Assembly: GCF_000165425.1 (NCBI RefSeq)
Contig: NW_001799024.1
Coordinates: 62,001 to 126,000 of the forward strand
Direction: 5' to 3'
DNA: 64,000 nucleotides
Origin: Paramecium tetraurelia
Taxonomy: Eukaryota > Ciliophora > Oligohymenophorea > Peniculida > Parameciidae
The translations under genes and the position numbers were made by a program. Numbering within the stretch: position 1 is the first letter of the stretch; every line of letters starts with the position of its first letter. The notes below the pieces were generated by a model. That model saw only the letters and a program-made list of their open reading frames with translations, made no database searches and was not told the DNA's origin. Positions 38,718 through 49,969 of this stretch are shown here, piece by piece.

Positions 38718-38732
38718 AATAAATAAAAAATA

Positions 38733-40201
38733 ATGAAGAAAGCAATCAAGCAAAAAGTGAAGATGTTGGGAGCTTTGGAATTGGATCGTCAAATGAAACG
38801 AAAATTGGAATCCACTAATTACTCAATACTATAGAATTTTGATGTATTTCAACACCCATATTGCAGTACTTTCGATCACTTTTAGCAAGACCTCATAAAC
38901 ACTATTCGGATGTTGAGTAATTGAAGAAATTCTTATAGCACATACCATATCTTAAGGAAATCACTGAAGGCATGTCAATGAGGTTGGTTGAGAAGATCAT
39001 TCATCAATTATCATTAAAATTCCTACCTGCTAATTGTTAATGTGATTCTTAATTTCAGATCATGTTGAGTGGAGAAATCCAAATCGGCCAAAGAACCTTT
39101 GTGTAGACTGACACCATAAATGAAGTTGGTTCCGTTTTAAGAGATTCTTGGGTTCTCATTTTAAGTAATGAGGGATATAATGACCTTATCAGGGAATACC
39201 ATGAAAATCTGATGGCTCACAAATTGCATCTCATACAACAATACTCAGTTTTCAACAAAATAAGCATTCAAAGACTAAAAAATCAATTGGATTAATTTAA
39301 ACAAGAATAAGCAACCAACAATACAATTCTATATCAGGAGAAACAACCAGTCGATTCATTCTACTTAGTAGTGTAGGGGGAAGTCAAATTGGTACAAGAA
39401 GAAATTGAATTGTAATTATTGGGACCAAAAAGTGTGTTTGGAGAAATGGAATTGGTGGAGGGAAATGAATTTAGATATCATAAGGCTGTGGTTACATAAC
39501 AAATTTCCTATTACAGAATAGGTTATCATCAATTGAAGATTCTCTTAAATTCCAGTGGTCTGTATGAAACATTTTGTTAGAATTATCACATCAAAGCGTA
39601 GTTTTGGAAGGCAAGAAAGTAGTAATGCAAAAAAGAAGTGATTATCCCTATTGATTACTCTGAATTCAAGTATGACATTCCTAAGACATATCACAATTAT
39701 CTCTCGGCTTCCAAATTGTTGAAATATGCAAAGTAGAACACTTCTAATCCTGAAGATGATTACAAAGAAACCAAAGAAGATAAATTGCTTGAATCATACA
39801 AAAAATTCAATCATCAAATCAAATTGAATTTTAAGCAAAATCATTTATTGAGAAAGGTTTTGATTTAAGCTAAACAAACTAATCATGACTTGCCCATCAT
39901 GAAAGGATTGCAATTAGAAAGGTATCTTCCCAAAAATCATTTTACACATAAAAAGTCTTTGAAAATTATTAGTCAATTCAACGAGACTGCCTATCAAAGA
40001 TTTGTTTCAGATATAGAATCATATCCTTCAACAACCACCTTTGTTAAAGGATCTCGATTATTCAGTGCAGCAAGCAGATTACAATCACCTGCAAGTAGAT
40101 TATAATCAGCAGCTCCAAAATTATTTACAAGTCCTTCAAAATTACAATAATTTAGACCAATAACGGCAATTAAAAGATCTATTAGCAATGGACCTTAATG
40201 A
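38733..40201 (+). CDS. Cyclic-nucleotide-binding-domain protein
   Basis: About 480 residues. One 23-nt intron at 38844-38866; ATG 38733-38735, stop TGA 40199-40201. Two cNMP-binding-like folds: a first, divergent one (LKEITEGMSMRLVEKIIHQL, IMLSGEIQIGQR) and a second, better one (FYLVVQGEVKLVQ, LLGPKSVFGEMELVEG, YHKAVV). The phosphate-binding cassette is FGEMELVEGNEFRYHKA; the RxA-type Arg is replaced, so real nucleotide binding is doubtful. No kinase or channel part. The C-terminus has short repeats SRLFSAASRLQSPASRLQS. Such proteins in ciliates can act as PKA-regulatory-like or structural factors. Confidence 0.8.
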
Positions 40202-40256
40202 CTCAGATATATGTAAAATTGTAAATACTTTTTTACAAACATCTATATATACATTA

Positions 40257-40943
40257 TCATTTTCTTTGTTTTTTTGAATTAACTACCTTGGGAATCTTTT
40301 TTATTTTTTTTGACTTTTGTCTAATTAGTCTTAATTTGTTTCTATGGGTATTCCTTACTTGATTTTAATCTGAAATCTAAAATATTCATAGACAACTAAA
40401 TTTACTATTCAATTTTGGAGTCACATCAAACCCAAAGGATTTACACAATCTCATGGGATTCAATTTTAATACCTCATAATTATTTTGATCTAATTTATGT
40501 TGATATGCCTATTTTCAATTGTATATAGTACAGAAATGAAATCCTTATATGCTTTTTCAGCTAAACAATTCAGATTATAATTGCTAGACACTAATTTCAT
40601 AACTTCTTAAGTTGCAAATTATTCTAATTTATTTTTTCCTAATTTGCTCTCAGCACAATTAGGTACCTTCTCTTCAGGAAGAACAAATATTAAGCCACTC
40701 TTAACTTCTTGCATAGGAGGATCATAATAAATTTATAATGTTTAATTAGCAGGTTGTTACTATGTTCTGAAATTTGTTTTTATGCCCATCAAAATAAACA
40801 ACTCTTGCAAAAACTAAATAGTGGAATGGAGTTACATTAATTTAATTTTCAGAGAAGACTACAACAGTATTAGATTTAATTCTCTTCACAATAGTTATCA
40901 ATAATTAAAGTCTTTCATCTTGTTCCACTAAAATGTAATTCAT
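40257..40943 (-). CDS. Orphan C-terminal part of a Has1/DDX18-like helicase
   Basis: About 205 residues resembling only the end of DEAD-box helicase Has1/DDX18. Seen: MNYILVEQDERLQLLITIVK and NTVVVFSENQINFLQEL (start of the RecA2 lobe, motif IV region); SGLIFVLPEEKV; then the Has1-specific tail QEVMKLVSSNYNLNCLAEK, AYKDFISAYQHKLDQN, CKSFGFDVTPKL, and a basic end. RecA1 (Q motif to SAT) is absent and so are motifs V and VI (no HRxGRxxR). Three introns fit: a 22-nt one near 40815-40836, a 23-nt one near 40477-40499 and a 24-nt one near 40344-40367. It is either a truncated pseudogene-like copy or a remodelled, non-catalytic relative. The ATG is 19 bp from the divergent DCTN6-like gene. Confidence 0.72.
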
Positions 40944-40962
40944 AAATTAAATTATAATTAAA

Positions 40963-41444
40963 ATGTCTCTAATACTCAGTCAAATCAATAAGGATAATGT
41001 GAAAGTAGGCAAAGGCTGTTGTATAGCTTTGGGAGTGCAAATAATATCAGAAATTGGTGAAATCATCATTGGCGATTACACCATCATAGAAGAAGGATGC
41101 ATAATTCGAAATAATCAGTTTAAGAAAATGGTAATTGGATCTTATAATGTTTTCGAAATTGGATGCAAAGTTGAAAATGCTAATATCGGAGATTGTAATG
41201 TATTTGAGATGAGATGTACGACTGTTCGATAACATAAGGCATAATTGAAAGTGGATGTACAATTGAGAATAATTGCCGATTTGGCATCAATTCAAGAATT
41301 CCCCCTAAATAGAACTTCCCTAATTTCTCTAGAGTATATTACCCATTTAATTGTTTAAAAGTGCCTCCGTATGATTCATCTTAGCATAAAGAAGAAATTT
41401 CAGAATTATGTGCTGCTCTGTTTTAGATGGGATCAAAGAAATGA
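40963..41444 (+). CDS. DCTN6: Dynactin subunit 6 (p27)-like hexapeptide protein
   Basis: Left-handed beta-helix protein of about 150 residues. Hexapeptide-repeat character in GEIIIGDYTIIEEGCII, MVIGSYNVFEIGCKVENANI, GDCNVFEMRC and IIESGCTIENNC; order and length fit dynactin p27, part of the pointed-end complex that links dynein to cargo. One 23-nt intron at 41216-41238 sits inside the repeat and restores its phase. The C-terminus (ISELCAALFQMGSKK) resembles the helical end of p27. The related p25 (DCTN5) is a possible alternative. ATG 40963-40965, stop TGA 41442-41444. Confidence 0.78.
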
Positions 41445-41507
41445 CATATTTACACTATGTTTGATTTAATGTAATTAAAACACAAATAAAAACACCAACC
41501 ATTTGAA

Positions 41508-43146
41508 TCAATTCAATAAGAATACTTCCATTTCTAATATCAGAGGTGATCCATCCATAATGGACTCGCCCTTCTCTTAAGCAAATTCATAAGTGTACCC
41601 AATATTACTTGAACATTGATCAAATGTTGATCCCTATAAGCTTAGATCAGGGCCTTATCCAAATTGTGGTCCCACCAGATGTTTAGAATATAATGTAAAT
41701 CTATGATCTCTTAGTTGATAAATGTGATTCTTTGTATAAGAGAATAGGAATGACTTTTTGGCAACATCAACCATATAGTCTCCATAAAGTGATGGGATAT
41801 AAGGAGGCAATGTGAGTGCCCCAACTATTTCGTTGTTATGAAATTTGGCGATTAATAAAGTAGAACCATACTTCTTCAGGCTTTACCAGAATGCATTTAT
41901 CGAAAGCCCATCTCTTTTACTCTTGTAAATTAATTCAGCTTTAGTGAATTTCAATTACTATCCGATAATAAGACGATTGATAATGTAATCCATTTCCAGA
42001 ATTTCTGATTACTCATTAAATATGATTGGCTCTACATTAGTTTTCATATCCAGAGTCAATTTTTATGGATTCTTAGATATTAAGTCTTATAGAATATTTT
42101 TAGTTTTATTAAATTCTTCATCTGTTTTCTTCTATAATTGTATTACTTTAAGTGCTAATTTAGAATCATTGTTTATCAAGATTTCCTTAAGATCATTGCC
42201 ACTTTAAAGTGATTCATGAGATTACTTAAGCAGTGTTTCTGTTTGTTTATTTTATTCTTTCTATAATTCTTTAACTTCCGAAACTAACAATTTTTACAAT
42301 TCTAAAATAGATAAGGATTGTTAGTCTAACTTCATTTGGAGTCTACAATAGATTACAGATGTTACTTTAACAGTTAATTGTCAAGTTGTTGAGTAGTATA
42401 AATTAAATATAGCACTGGAATGATGATGATAAGAGTAGTTATTTTTGTAGGAAGGTAATCTGATTTGGGCATTGTCTTCACTCCTTCTAAATCAGCAATT
42501 TTTTTCTATAATTATTGGATTGTCTTCTTCCTGTATTCACTATCACATTTACTTAATTGTTTGAGAATCCTGTAATTCTATTGAAGCAATATAAGTTTCA
42601 ATATTCCTCTTGATCTCTTCATATACTTGTTTTAGGGAATCTTCAAATTTTGTATCATTCGATAAGTACTGCTCTATATGAAATTGAAGTTTCTCTTTCT
42701 GAAATTGCAATCCTTATCTAATCAATGAGACCAAGGCATTCAATTGTTTCGGGCCTTCCTCAACTTATAATTCAATCTTCTTGAATACTTGATTCTGAAA
42801 CTCAGAACTCTTGCTAGAAAATGATTCTAATTTAAGTTTGTTAATATTTACTTAAAGTGCACAACTCTTTGAATTTGTCTTTTTTGAATTGATGCGCATC
42901 AATTATCATCTGATTATACAGTTCTAGCTTCTTGTTATTCCTCCTTATCAAATCATTGACAATAGAATCAAAAGTCACAAATTCCTCATAATGTTTGATG
43001 CTATTCTTATCTGTCTTATGTAATTTCACTAAACACTCATGGCAATGCAATTGCTTCTTCTTCGATGTATAACATTCCTTATTCAGGCAAAGATATTTCT
43101 CCTAATTCTAAGTGTCTTAGCATATACTAAATTATCTTTATTCCAT
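41508..43146 (-). CDS. B-box-like zinc-binding, coiled-coil, TLDc-domain protein
   Basis: About 520 residues. N-terminus: a Cys/His cluster (CQDTQNQEKYLCLNKEC, LHCHECLVKLHK) like a B-box. Then a long coiled coil containing one short hydrophobic stretch (TTLIIIPVLYLIYT), and a C-terminal TLDc domain with FWQSLKKYGSTLLIAKF, SFLFSYTKNHIYQL, LVGPQFGQGPDLSLQG and LILEMEVF. Introns at 42827-42851 (25), 42531-42552 (22) and 42343-42365 (23) join the blocks. TLDc proteins bind V-ATPase and are linked to oxidative-stress responses in animals; B-box plus TLDc combinations are typical of ciliates. ATG 43144-43146, stop TGA 41508-41510. Confidence 0.78.
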
Positions 43147-43235
43147 TTTAATTCAATTCAAAAATACAAGTTTTATTTTCTTATATTCATTAAAATTTTC
43201 ACAACTCCCCTTAAATTAGGCAAGTAATTTTTAAA

Positions 43236-43844
43236 ATGAGTACCAGCAAATAGCAATTACGAAGAAATTCCGCTGTAAAACAACTAAATCAGAGTATGGC
43301 ACTTATTTAAGAGTTGTATATAAAAACATTTCATTATTTCTTTTATTCTCTCAAAAACCACATTCAAATATTATGTTCAATATTAGTTTTAATGATTAAT
43401 AAAATTTAAGAGAGTTACTTTTAGACTTTTTTAGAAAAAGAGCCCTCAATCTAAAAAGTCAAATCTATATAGATGTAGGTCAACAAATATACAATTTAAA
43501 AGAAAACCAATTAATTTGAATCAGAAAGTCTTGATAGTAGCAGGAGTGTCTTCAACTCAGATTATGACCCAAAGCCTATTTTTGAAACACAACCTCGTTA
43601 CTATACTACCATTTCAGTCTCCAAGAAAAATAAGATGTTTGAGAGATCATCCAATGCTCAAAATGTCAATTAAAAATTAGCTCAACGAAAAAGAATTCAG
43701 TCATTTCAATTAGATGAAGATGCTTACAGCTTTGAGGAAGAAGAAAGCCTTCCTGAAAAATTGATGGATGTCGATCTCTACTTCAGATAAGATGCTATTG
43801 TTTCAGTCCAAAAGATTCTTTCAACCTAAAGAAAACTATCATGA
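43236..43844 (+). CDS. Hypothetical protein (~202 aa)
   Basis: Open frame of 203 codons including TGA, without need of an intron: ATG 43236-43238, stop 43842-43844. The first half is hydrophobic and basic (QELYIKTFHYFFYSLK...ILCSILVLMINKI, possibly a membrane-associated helix); the second half is hydrophilic with ESLDSSRSVFNSDYDPK and an acidic cluster (DAYSFEEEESLPEK). No family recognised. It starts 89 bp from the divergent TLDc gene. Confidence 0.52.
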
Positions 43845-45419
43845 TTCAACTTTCGTAATTTATTTCTATACAATATTATTCTAATCATTCAAATTTAACG
43901 AAGAAATGTATAGAAACTCTAAATTTTATTTGTTATTGTCGATAATTCTAACCTTCATACTGAACCAATTATTTCTTGTTTTTAATCACAATTCTTTTAT
44001 CGCCTTAATATTTAGAGCAACAGATTTTTATGAATTAGATGAGTATTTTTCTACAAAAATCTAAGGCGTATTAAAATTATTAGAAATCTTTAAAAATTGA
44101 GCTTCTTATGTTTTTATAATTTTTGATTTATATAATAAAATTAAAAATTTTAATAAAAACAAGTATTTCTAAAAACCTATAAAATTAGCTATTATTTTTA
44201 TCCTGAGATATCTTCTTCCGTCTTAATTACTTAATTTGAACATTTATTCTAATTAAAATGAATCATATAAAATATTTAATTTTAGATATGGTTTATAATT
44301 AATTTGAAATCAATCAATTTTATATATCTCCAAACTGATCATCATTGAGGGATATCAATTACATACAAAATTGGTATCTACGTTATGGAAAATTATAGTA
44401 AATTTTGAATTCTCTTAAATGTGTTATTTTGGCTTAACGGAATTTTATTAGAGAAAAATAATATCTTTATTTATTTTTGAAACTCTCTTAATAATCATAG
44501 CAATTCATATTCCTTTAAATTAATAAATGCTAAATATCCTATTTGTTTCAACTCTTGCAGAAATAAGCTACTTAGATTTGCATGTTTTAAAACTCTTTTA
44601 AAATCCATTACAATTTAAAGTCTCACTTTTTGCTTGTCTTTCTCGTAAAAATTATTCATTAAATCTAGTGAATCGATCAATTTTTGGTAGCTTAATATTC
44701 AGTGTTTATTCCTAATTTAAACAAAATGGGAAATTAATGTCTCTTATCCAGATTTTAAATTTATAGTTTGTTTTTCTGTAAATCATTAACCATAAATATT
44801 TGTGAGCGCATTCTTGAGTATTCTTTCCATCTAACTCGAATTCTTAGATTCATTGAGAGCTCGGTATTTATATCTGAAAAAAACCATGATGTTCTTTTTT
44901 ATGTACATTTATATGTTTACGTTTCAATCTCTGAATTATTGATGAATTAGATTAATGGAGATTGAAAGACTTTAATTTATATCAATTTTGCTAAAGATAA
45001 TATTGCATTATGATTGGTAAAACTATAATTACATCATTTAATATTTGAACTCAAATTAAATATTAGTTGTGTTTTTAGAATTGAAAGAATAAATATATAT
45101 TTTAAAAAGAATTTTTGATTATTTTAATTTTCTCTTTAATTTAAAATCATTCCTTAAAGTATATTTGAAATCTTGAATGACAACTTCTTTTCTAATAATT
45201 TAATTAAGATATGCTTTTACAGATCCATTTTGAAAATGAATTGAGACACTAATTAGATAATAATGACAGATTACTTTGCTTAAAATTAATCTATAGATTT
45301 AACCAAATAATATTACATATACATTTTTATATTCAGCTATTATCAATAGACTTTTTAATTTACAAAAGTTTATTATTAAAATATATTATATTGAGTAGTT
45401 ATTTAAATAAACTAATATT
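43845..45419. other. Gene-poor AT-rich stretch with a possible decayed gene on the minus strand
   Basis: About 1.6 kb with no secure gene. On the minus strand between about 44990 and 44330 there is coding-like sequence (SMNLRIRVRWKEYSRMRSQ; SLDLMNNFYEKDKQKVR; FKRVLKHANLSSLFLQEL; EFQKQIKILFFSNKIPL). A 32-nt GT...AG segment can link the first two blocks, but TGA codons at about 44495 and at the 3' end are not removed by any short intron, so the copy is probably dead if it was ever a gene. The rest is AT-rich with short homopolymer runs; no RNA gene or repeat seen. Confidence 0.3.
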
Positions 45420-48218
45420 ATGCTTGTGTAGCCTCAAATTAATGCTTAATAGGGTTCTTCCTCAAGATCTATGTCAATTTCAATGGATGATTCAATCTAT
45501 ACTTAAATACAGCCAATAGTTTAAAAAATGACTGTCGTCAATTAACATTAACTTTAAGTGAGAAAGCCATCTGATGCTGCTCAAGAATTGCTCCGATCAC
45601 CTCCAACAACGAGTGTAACACCATAGATTGCATCAGACAGACCGCCTTAAAGTGAAATGTAGGATTTGCTTCTAATTAAGGAGGAACCTAGTAACATAGA
45701 GTAGTCTGTGCAAATTAGTGACCGTTGTAAGGGAGCTCATTAAGGTCAAAAAAATAATTTAAGTTAATAAAGCATATTAATTGATGAAAAACCTTAGCAT
45801 TCTTATAGTGATGTTCAATGGAGTAGGTTAATGTCACTAAAAACCGTAAATACTCATCCATCGTTTCAACTAAACATTTTAGGTGATAAGGCTGCTGTTT
45901 TTGATCAGAGCAATTCTCTTAAAAAGTGTTTCCATCCAAAGAAATAAAATCTATATTATCATACTAGTGATATTATATATTGTCTGTATTTATGTTTCTT
46001 TATTACTTAATTGTTGATTAATTTACAAGATAGCTTTAAAGGATAGCATATTTATTAGATTTTATTAATTATCTTTTAAGTAATACATGCACTCAATCAA
46101 ATTATATTTGAATAATACGAAAATGGTGAAATAATTAATAGCATTCAATAATTAATACAAAATTATTTAAAAAAATAATCAATTTTTGATATAATCACCT
46201 CAATTCCTGTAATTTTTGCCTTATCATTCGAGGAGATGCATTTCATATAGCTTTTGCACATAATTAGACTATGGAAACTAAGATAGTAAGTGATAGGTTT
46301 CGAATTAATATATGGCAAACTAGTCTAATATACATATTATATATTGGAATTTCACTTTGTCTAATTTATCGCACTGACTATTCTTTAATTTAATCATAAT
46401 AGACAATTAAACTTTTATGATGAATTCATTGTGTTGTTCTACAAGTCCAATGAAAGCAATGCAATAACTTACCTTATAAGATTGCTCATTCTAATATATT
46501 ATTGCTATTGTATTTTTAGATTCACTCTCAAAGAAAGTCTAGATGTACATAAACTATCATTATCCTATGATACAAAGCAATAAATAAAGGCTTACATTAA
46601 TAAATTGAACTCACAATAATCTGAGGATATGAATTTTTTATCTCATTTGCCATAGAAATATGTAGACGATGTAAAATTTTAGCGTTACTTTCATTTGCTC
46701 TAAAAAATGCCTATATTTAAATGTTCCTTCTCAGAAAGCACTTTGAGATAGATTTGCAGTTTGATTCAAGAGTACACTTATATACCAAATCAAATAGTGT
46801 TGATGTAATAAACATCTAACTAGCATTTGTTCATGATCTTGTCAGGGGAAGTGCAAATATCTTAGAAGAAGGAAGGATCTTCTAATTCTGACTTCAAAAT
46901 TAAGATAATTGGGAAGGATTCAATCTTTAATAATTAGGCATTTTTCAAAAATACTTACTCCAATATTAATGCAACTTCTATAGGATATTCTTAAATTGCT
47001 CAATTGGATTTAGAATCATTTTTAGATTGTATTAAATCTCATTATTAGGAGAGATAAAAATACAAGATGATGGTTGATTAAATAGTACTTTATGAGGTTT
47101 ATAGTTTATGTTAGTTGTGTTGCTATGTATGTGGTAAGTTTCATGATATCGATGAATGTGATCATGTACATTATGTTCCAAAAAAACAAATATTGGTTTA
47201 ATACATCTAATCAAACGATTAATAAATTCGTAGAAATTATTTCAGACCTAAAACTAGACAAAAATAAAATCGGTTAAAATCTTACATCCTTAAAATTGAA
47301 GAGGCGGCACTTCAATATTAACAATAAAATTTTGAGTCAGATAACACTGATGAAAACAAAAAATACTAAGATGAGGTCATCAGTATCCAATAACCTTATT
47401 TAGGAGAAATGAGTCATCCATATTCAGAAAGATAGAGTTCTCTATAATAATCATAATAGACTCCAAAGAGAGGATCGTAAAATTCAATGCGAGACTCATT
47501 GCACTCTCTGTAATAACAATAATAATAATAATAACATTAATTGATGGATATTCCAAACATTAGTCCAGTTCAGTATATTCAATAACCACCAAGTGGAATA
47601 TCTCACAGCTCGTATGGTTAATTATTTAAGGATGTTTCAATTAACAGAAAGAATTTTAATGGGTCTTCAGATAAAAATTCTAGTGGTAATGTGTTTTCTT
47701 TACCTTACAGCAGCAATGGCAGCAAAAATACTCCTAATAACATGATTTCAAAATAAGAGAAAGATGAATTGATCAGTATTTAAATGAAAAAAGCCAAGCT
47801 GCAAGACAGTGTATATTATCACTAGAAGAGAATACAGAATCAAATGGATAATTGCAGTTAAAATACTCATTCTAAATACTAAAAATATCACACGACTCAA
47901 CCACAATAGTAATAGACCAAAACTATTCGTTCTGATAGGAAATCGAATTCTTGCATTTCTGAATCTGAGAAAGGGGAATATCAAGTACAATAGCAACAGG
48001 AAGTGCAACCGTCCAGATATGGTATTCAATCATCCAAGTTTACAGGAGAAACAGCTAAATAATTTATGAGAAACCCTTTGGAAATGCCTAATCTTGAATT
48101 TTACCAGTCTTTTGAGAAGAGTAATCAATTCAGCGATTACTTCCCTCAGCATAATATAGATCAAGCAATCGAGAGCTACAAACAATATTAACAATCTAGA
48201 TCGAGTGCACATAAATGA
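45420..48218 (+). CDS. EAG/CNG-type channel-like protein with cNMP-binding domain, pore not found
   Basis: 932 codons in one open frame (ATG 45420-45422, TGA 48216-48218). Layout follows the ciliate EAG/CNG channel family: Gln/Ser-rich N-terminus; hydrophobic S1-S4-like helices (IIYCLYLCFFITQLL, then FEQYENGEIINSIQQLIQNY, FDIITSIPVIFAL, LLHIIRLWKLRQQ); C-linker; cNMP domain (KMPIFKCSFSESTLRQICSL, LFMILSGEVQIS); a Cys/His cluster (CQLCCYVCGKFHDIDECDHV) common in this family; and a long Gln-rich tail with a TAA-repeat-encoded poly-Gln near 47520. Between S4 and the C-linker I see hydrophobic stretches but no TxGYGD selectivity filter. It may be a non-conducting subunit, or decayed. Confidence 0.72.
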
Positions 48219-48384
48219 ATATATTTATATATGTATAGATGTCAATCTTTATTTAATATCTTTTATACGATTCGAAATGTGATATCCTGGAATATTATAC
48301 TTTTTATGTAATTATTAAAAAGTAACAATATAAGGTTTAATTATATTATTATTCTAGTTTTTAATTTTATTTGAATAAAACAAA

Positions 48385-49395
48385 ATGAGCGCCCTTAAGG
48401 CTAAAGGTAGGAAAGTCTTTGAAATTCCAATTTGTACAATTTGCTTAGATCCGATGATAAAAGACCTTTGCGTTTTTACAGTTTGTGGCCATGTGTTTCA
48501 CTACAATTGTGGTGTAAATTGCCATTAAAATTCAAGAAAATGCCCTAATTGTCGTATGAGATCCACAGAATTATAGTCATTACATTACGCCGTTGAGGAA
48601 ATAACAGGAATAGACGAATAAATGAGTTAACTATTAACTGATTTGACCGTCGATTAAAAATAACATATGGCAAAATTATTGGCGGATCACGAAGAATTAT
48701 TGCATGAGAATTAAAGAATTAAACAAAGAAATAAATTTGTTGAAGAAAAAAATGAATCTATCCAGACTGAAGTTTAGCATATACAAGCAGAGCTTAAACG
48801 CTGTTTAGAAAAGAATAAGGAATTGGAAAATAAGGAGAGACTATAACAATCAAAATTAAAGACGCTCGAAGTTTGCTTCTAATCATTAGAGGAGGAAAAT
48901 AAAAAATTAAAGCAAGAAATTGAAAAGAGTGAAGCACTTTTGAAAGGTTATGACTATTTGGAAAGTCTAGCTAAAGTAATCAATAATCCGAATGAGGATA
49001 TGTACTTAAAATTAATAAGATAAAAAAGTCCTATTGAATAGGCCAAATAGATTTATGATTTATATATCATAAAAATGGGGTAATTCAAAAATGTACAAAA
49101 AGAAGTGACTCAATTATAAGAATAAAAGGATTAGCAATAAAAAAAATATGAATAGTTATAATAAAAGTATGAAAGAATGAAAGATTTATATGACGAAATT
49201 CAGAAGGAGAATCTATCCATCAAAGAGCTTTCAAGAAATCAGAATCAAAATCCTATATAGAAAATTATAGAGCATTATGAGGATAAATAGGAGAATGAAT
49301 TCAAACGGAAACCTGTGATGATGTTAAAACCAGCCACATTTGGATCCTCTTAATTAAGAAAACAACCACTGAGTTAAAGTTTATTGAAAAAATGA
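48385..49395 (+). CDS. RING-finger protein with long coiled coil
   Basis: 336 residues, intronless (ATG 48385-48387, TGA 49393-49395). Near the N-terminus a RING-type finger: CTICLDPMIKDLCVF, TVCGHVFHYNCG, CPNCR, giving the C3H2C3-like ligand order C-C...C-H-H-C...C-C. From about residue 85 to 300 an almost uninterrupted coiled coil (ERLQQSKLKTLEVCFQSLEE; EQKDQQQKKYEQLQQKYERM). The architecture is like TRAIP and other RING/coiled-coil ubiquitin ligases. Target unknown. It is followed after 13 bp by the next gene on the same strand. Confidence 0.82.
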
Positions 49396-49408
49396 TATTA
49401 ATTAATTT

Positions 49409-49935
49409 ATGTCTTAATTACCTGAATTCAAGATTCCAAATGTCGTGGATCCTAAATTGTGGCCAAATCCTCGTACAATGACTCCACAGTAATTGCAAAC
49501 ATTCACATCGTTGGACATGGTCAAATTGAACTACACATTCAAAACTTTGAAGAAATCAGCCCCATACATCGTTGGTGTGTTAGCAGGATGCTTTTTTACA
49601 AGTCTTATTGTTGATAAAGTTGTGAAAGTACACATTTTTTGGTGAGAATGGTATTCTTTTTATGTTATCTGTAGGAAATGGTGGAACACTCTTGCAAATG
49701 AAGACATACAACAGCATTGGTGATTATACTTACAATAGATAATTTTAGAGAATGAGATATCTAACTGAAATGCCTGCAGGTACACTTTAGTTGTTCTATA
49801 TATATTTCTATAGGCGATGATCCTCTTGTGAAGACCAGCGATTATTTATTACATGACTTAGGTGTAACAACTCAATAAGTTGGTGTTTAACATGGTATTG
49901 TCAAGAAAGTGCCACATGATAAGTATCTATTGTGA
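49409..49935 (+). CDS. Small hypothetical membrane protein (~155 aa)
   Basis: ATG 49409-49411, stop TGA 49933-49935. Introns are probably 49628-49646 (19 nt) and 49780-49813 (34 nt, the longest secure one here). The N-terminus is soluble and Pro-rich (LPEFKIPNVVDPKLWPNP); a hydrophobic helix (APYIVGVLAGCFFTSLIVD) follows, then a second weaker one (GILFMLSV). The C-terminus is soluble (TSDYLLHDLGVTTQQVG, HGIVKKVPHDKYLL). Its size and single-helix layout resemble ciliate-specific subunits of mitochondrial complexes, but this is a guess. Confidence 0.58.
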
Positions 49936-49969
49936 GTAATAGGGCAAATATAATATACAATAAATTAAT

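Noticed and set aside
47512-47548. TAA microsatellite as a repeat element
   Set aside because: It lies inside the channel-like gene, in frame, and simply encodes poly-glutamine.
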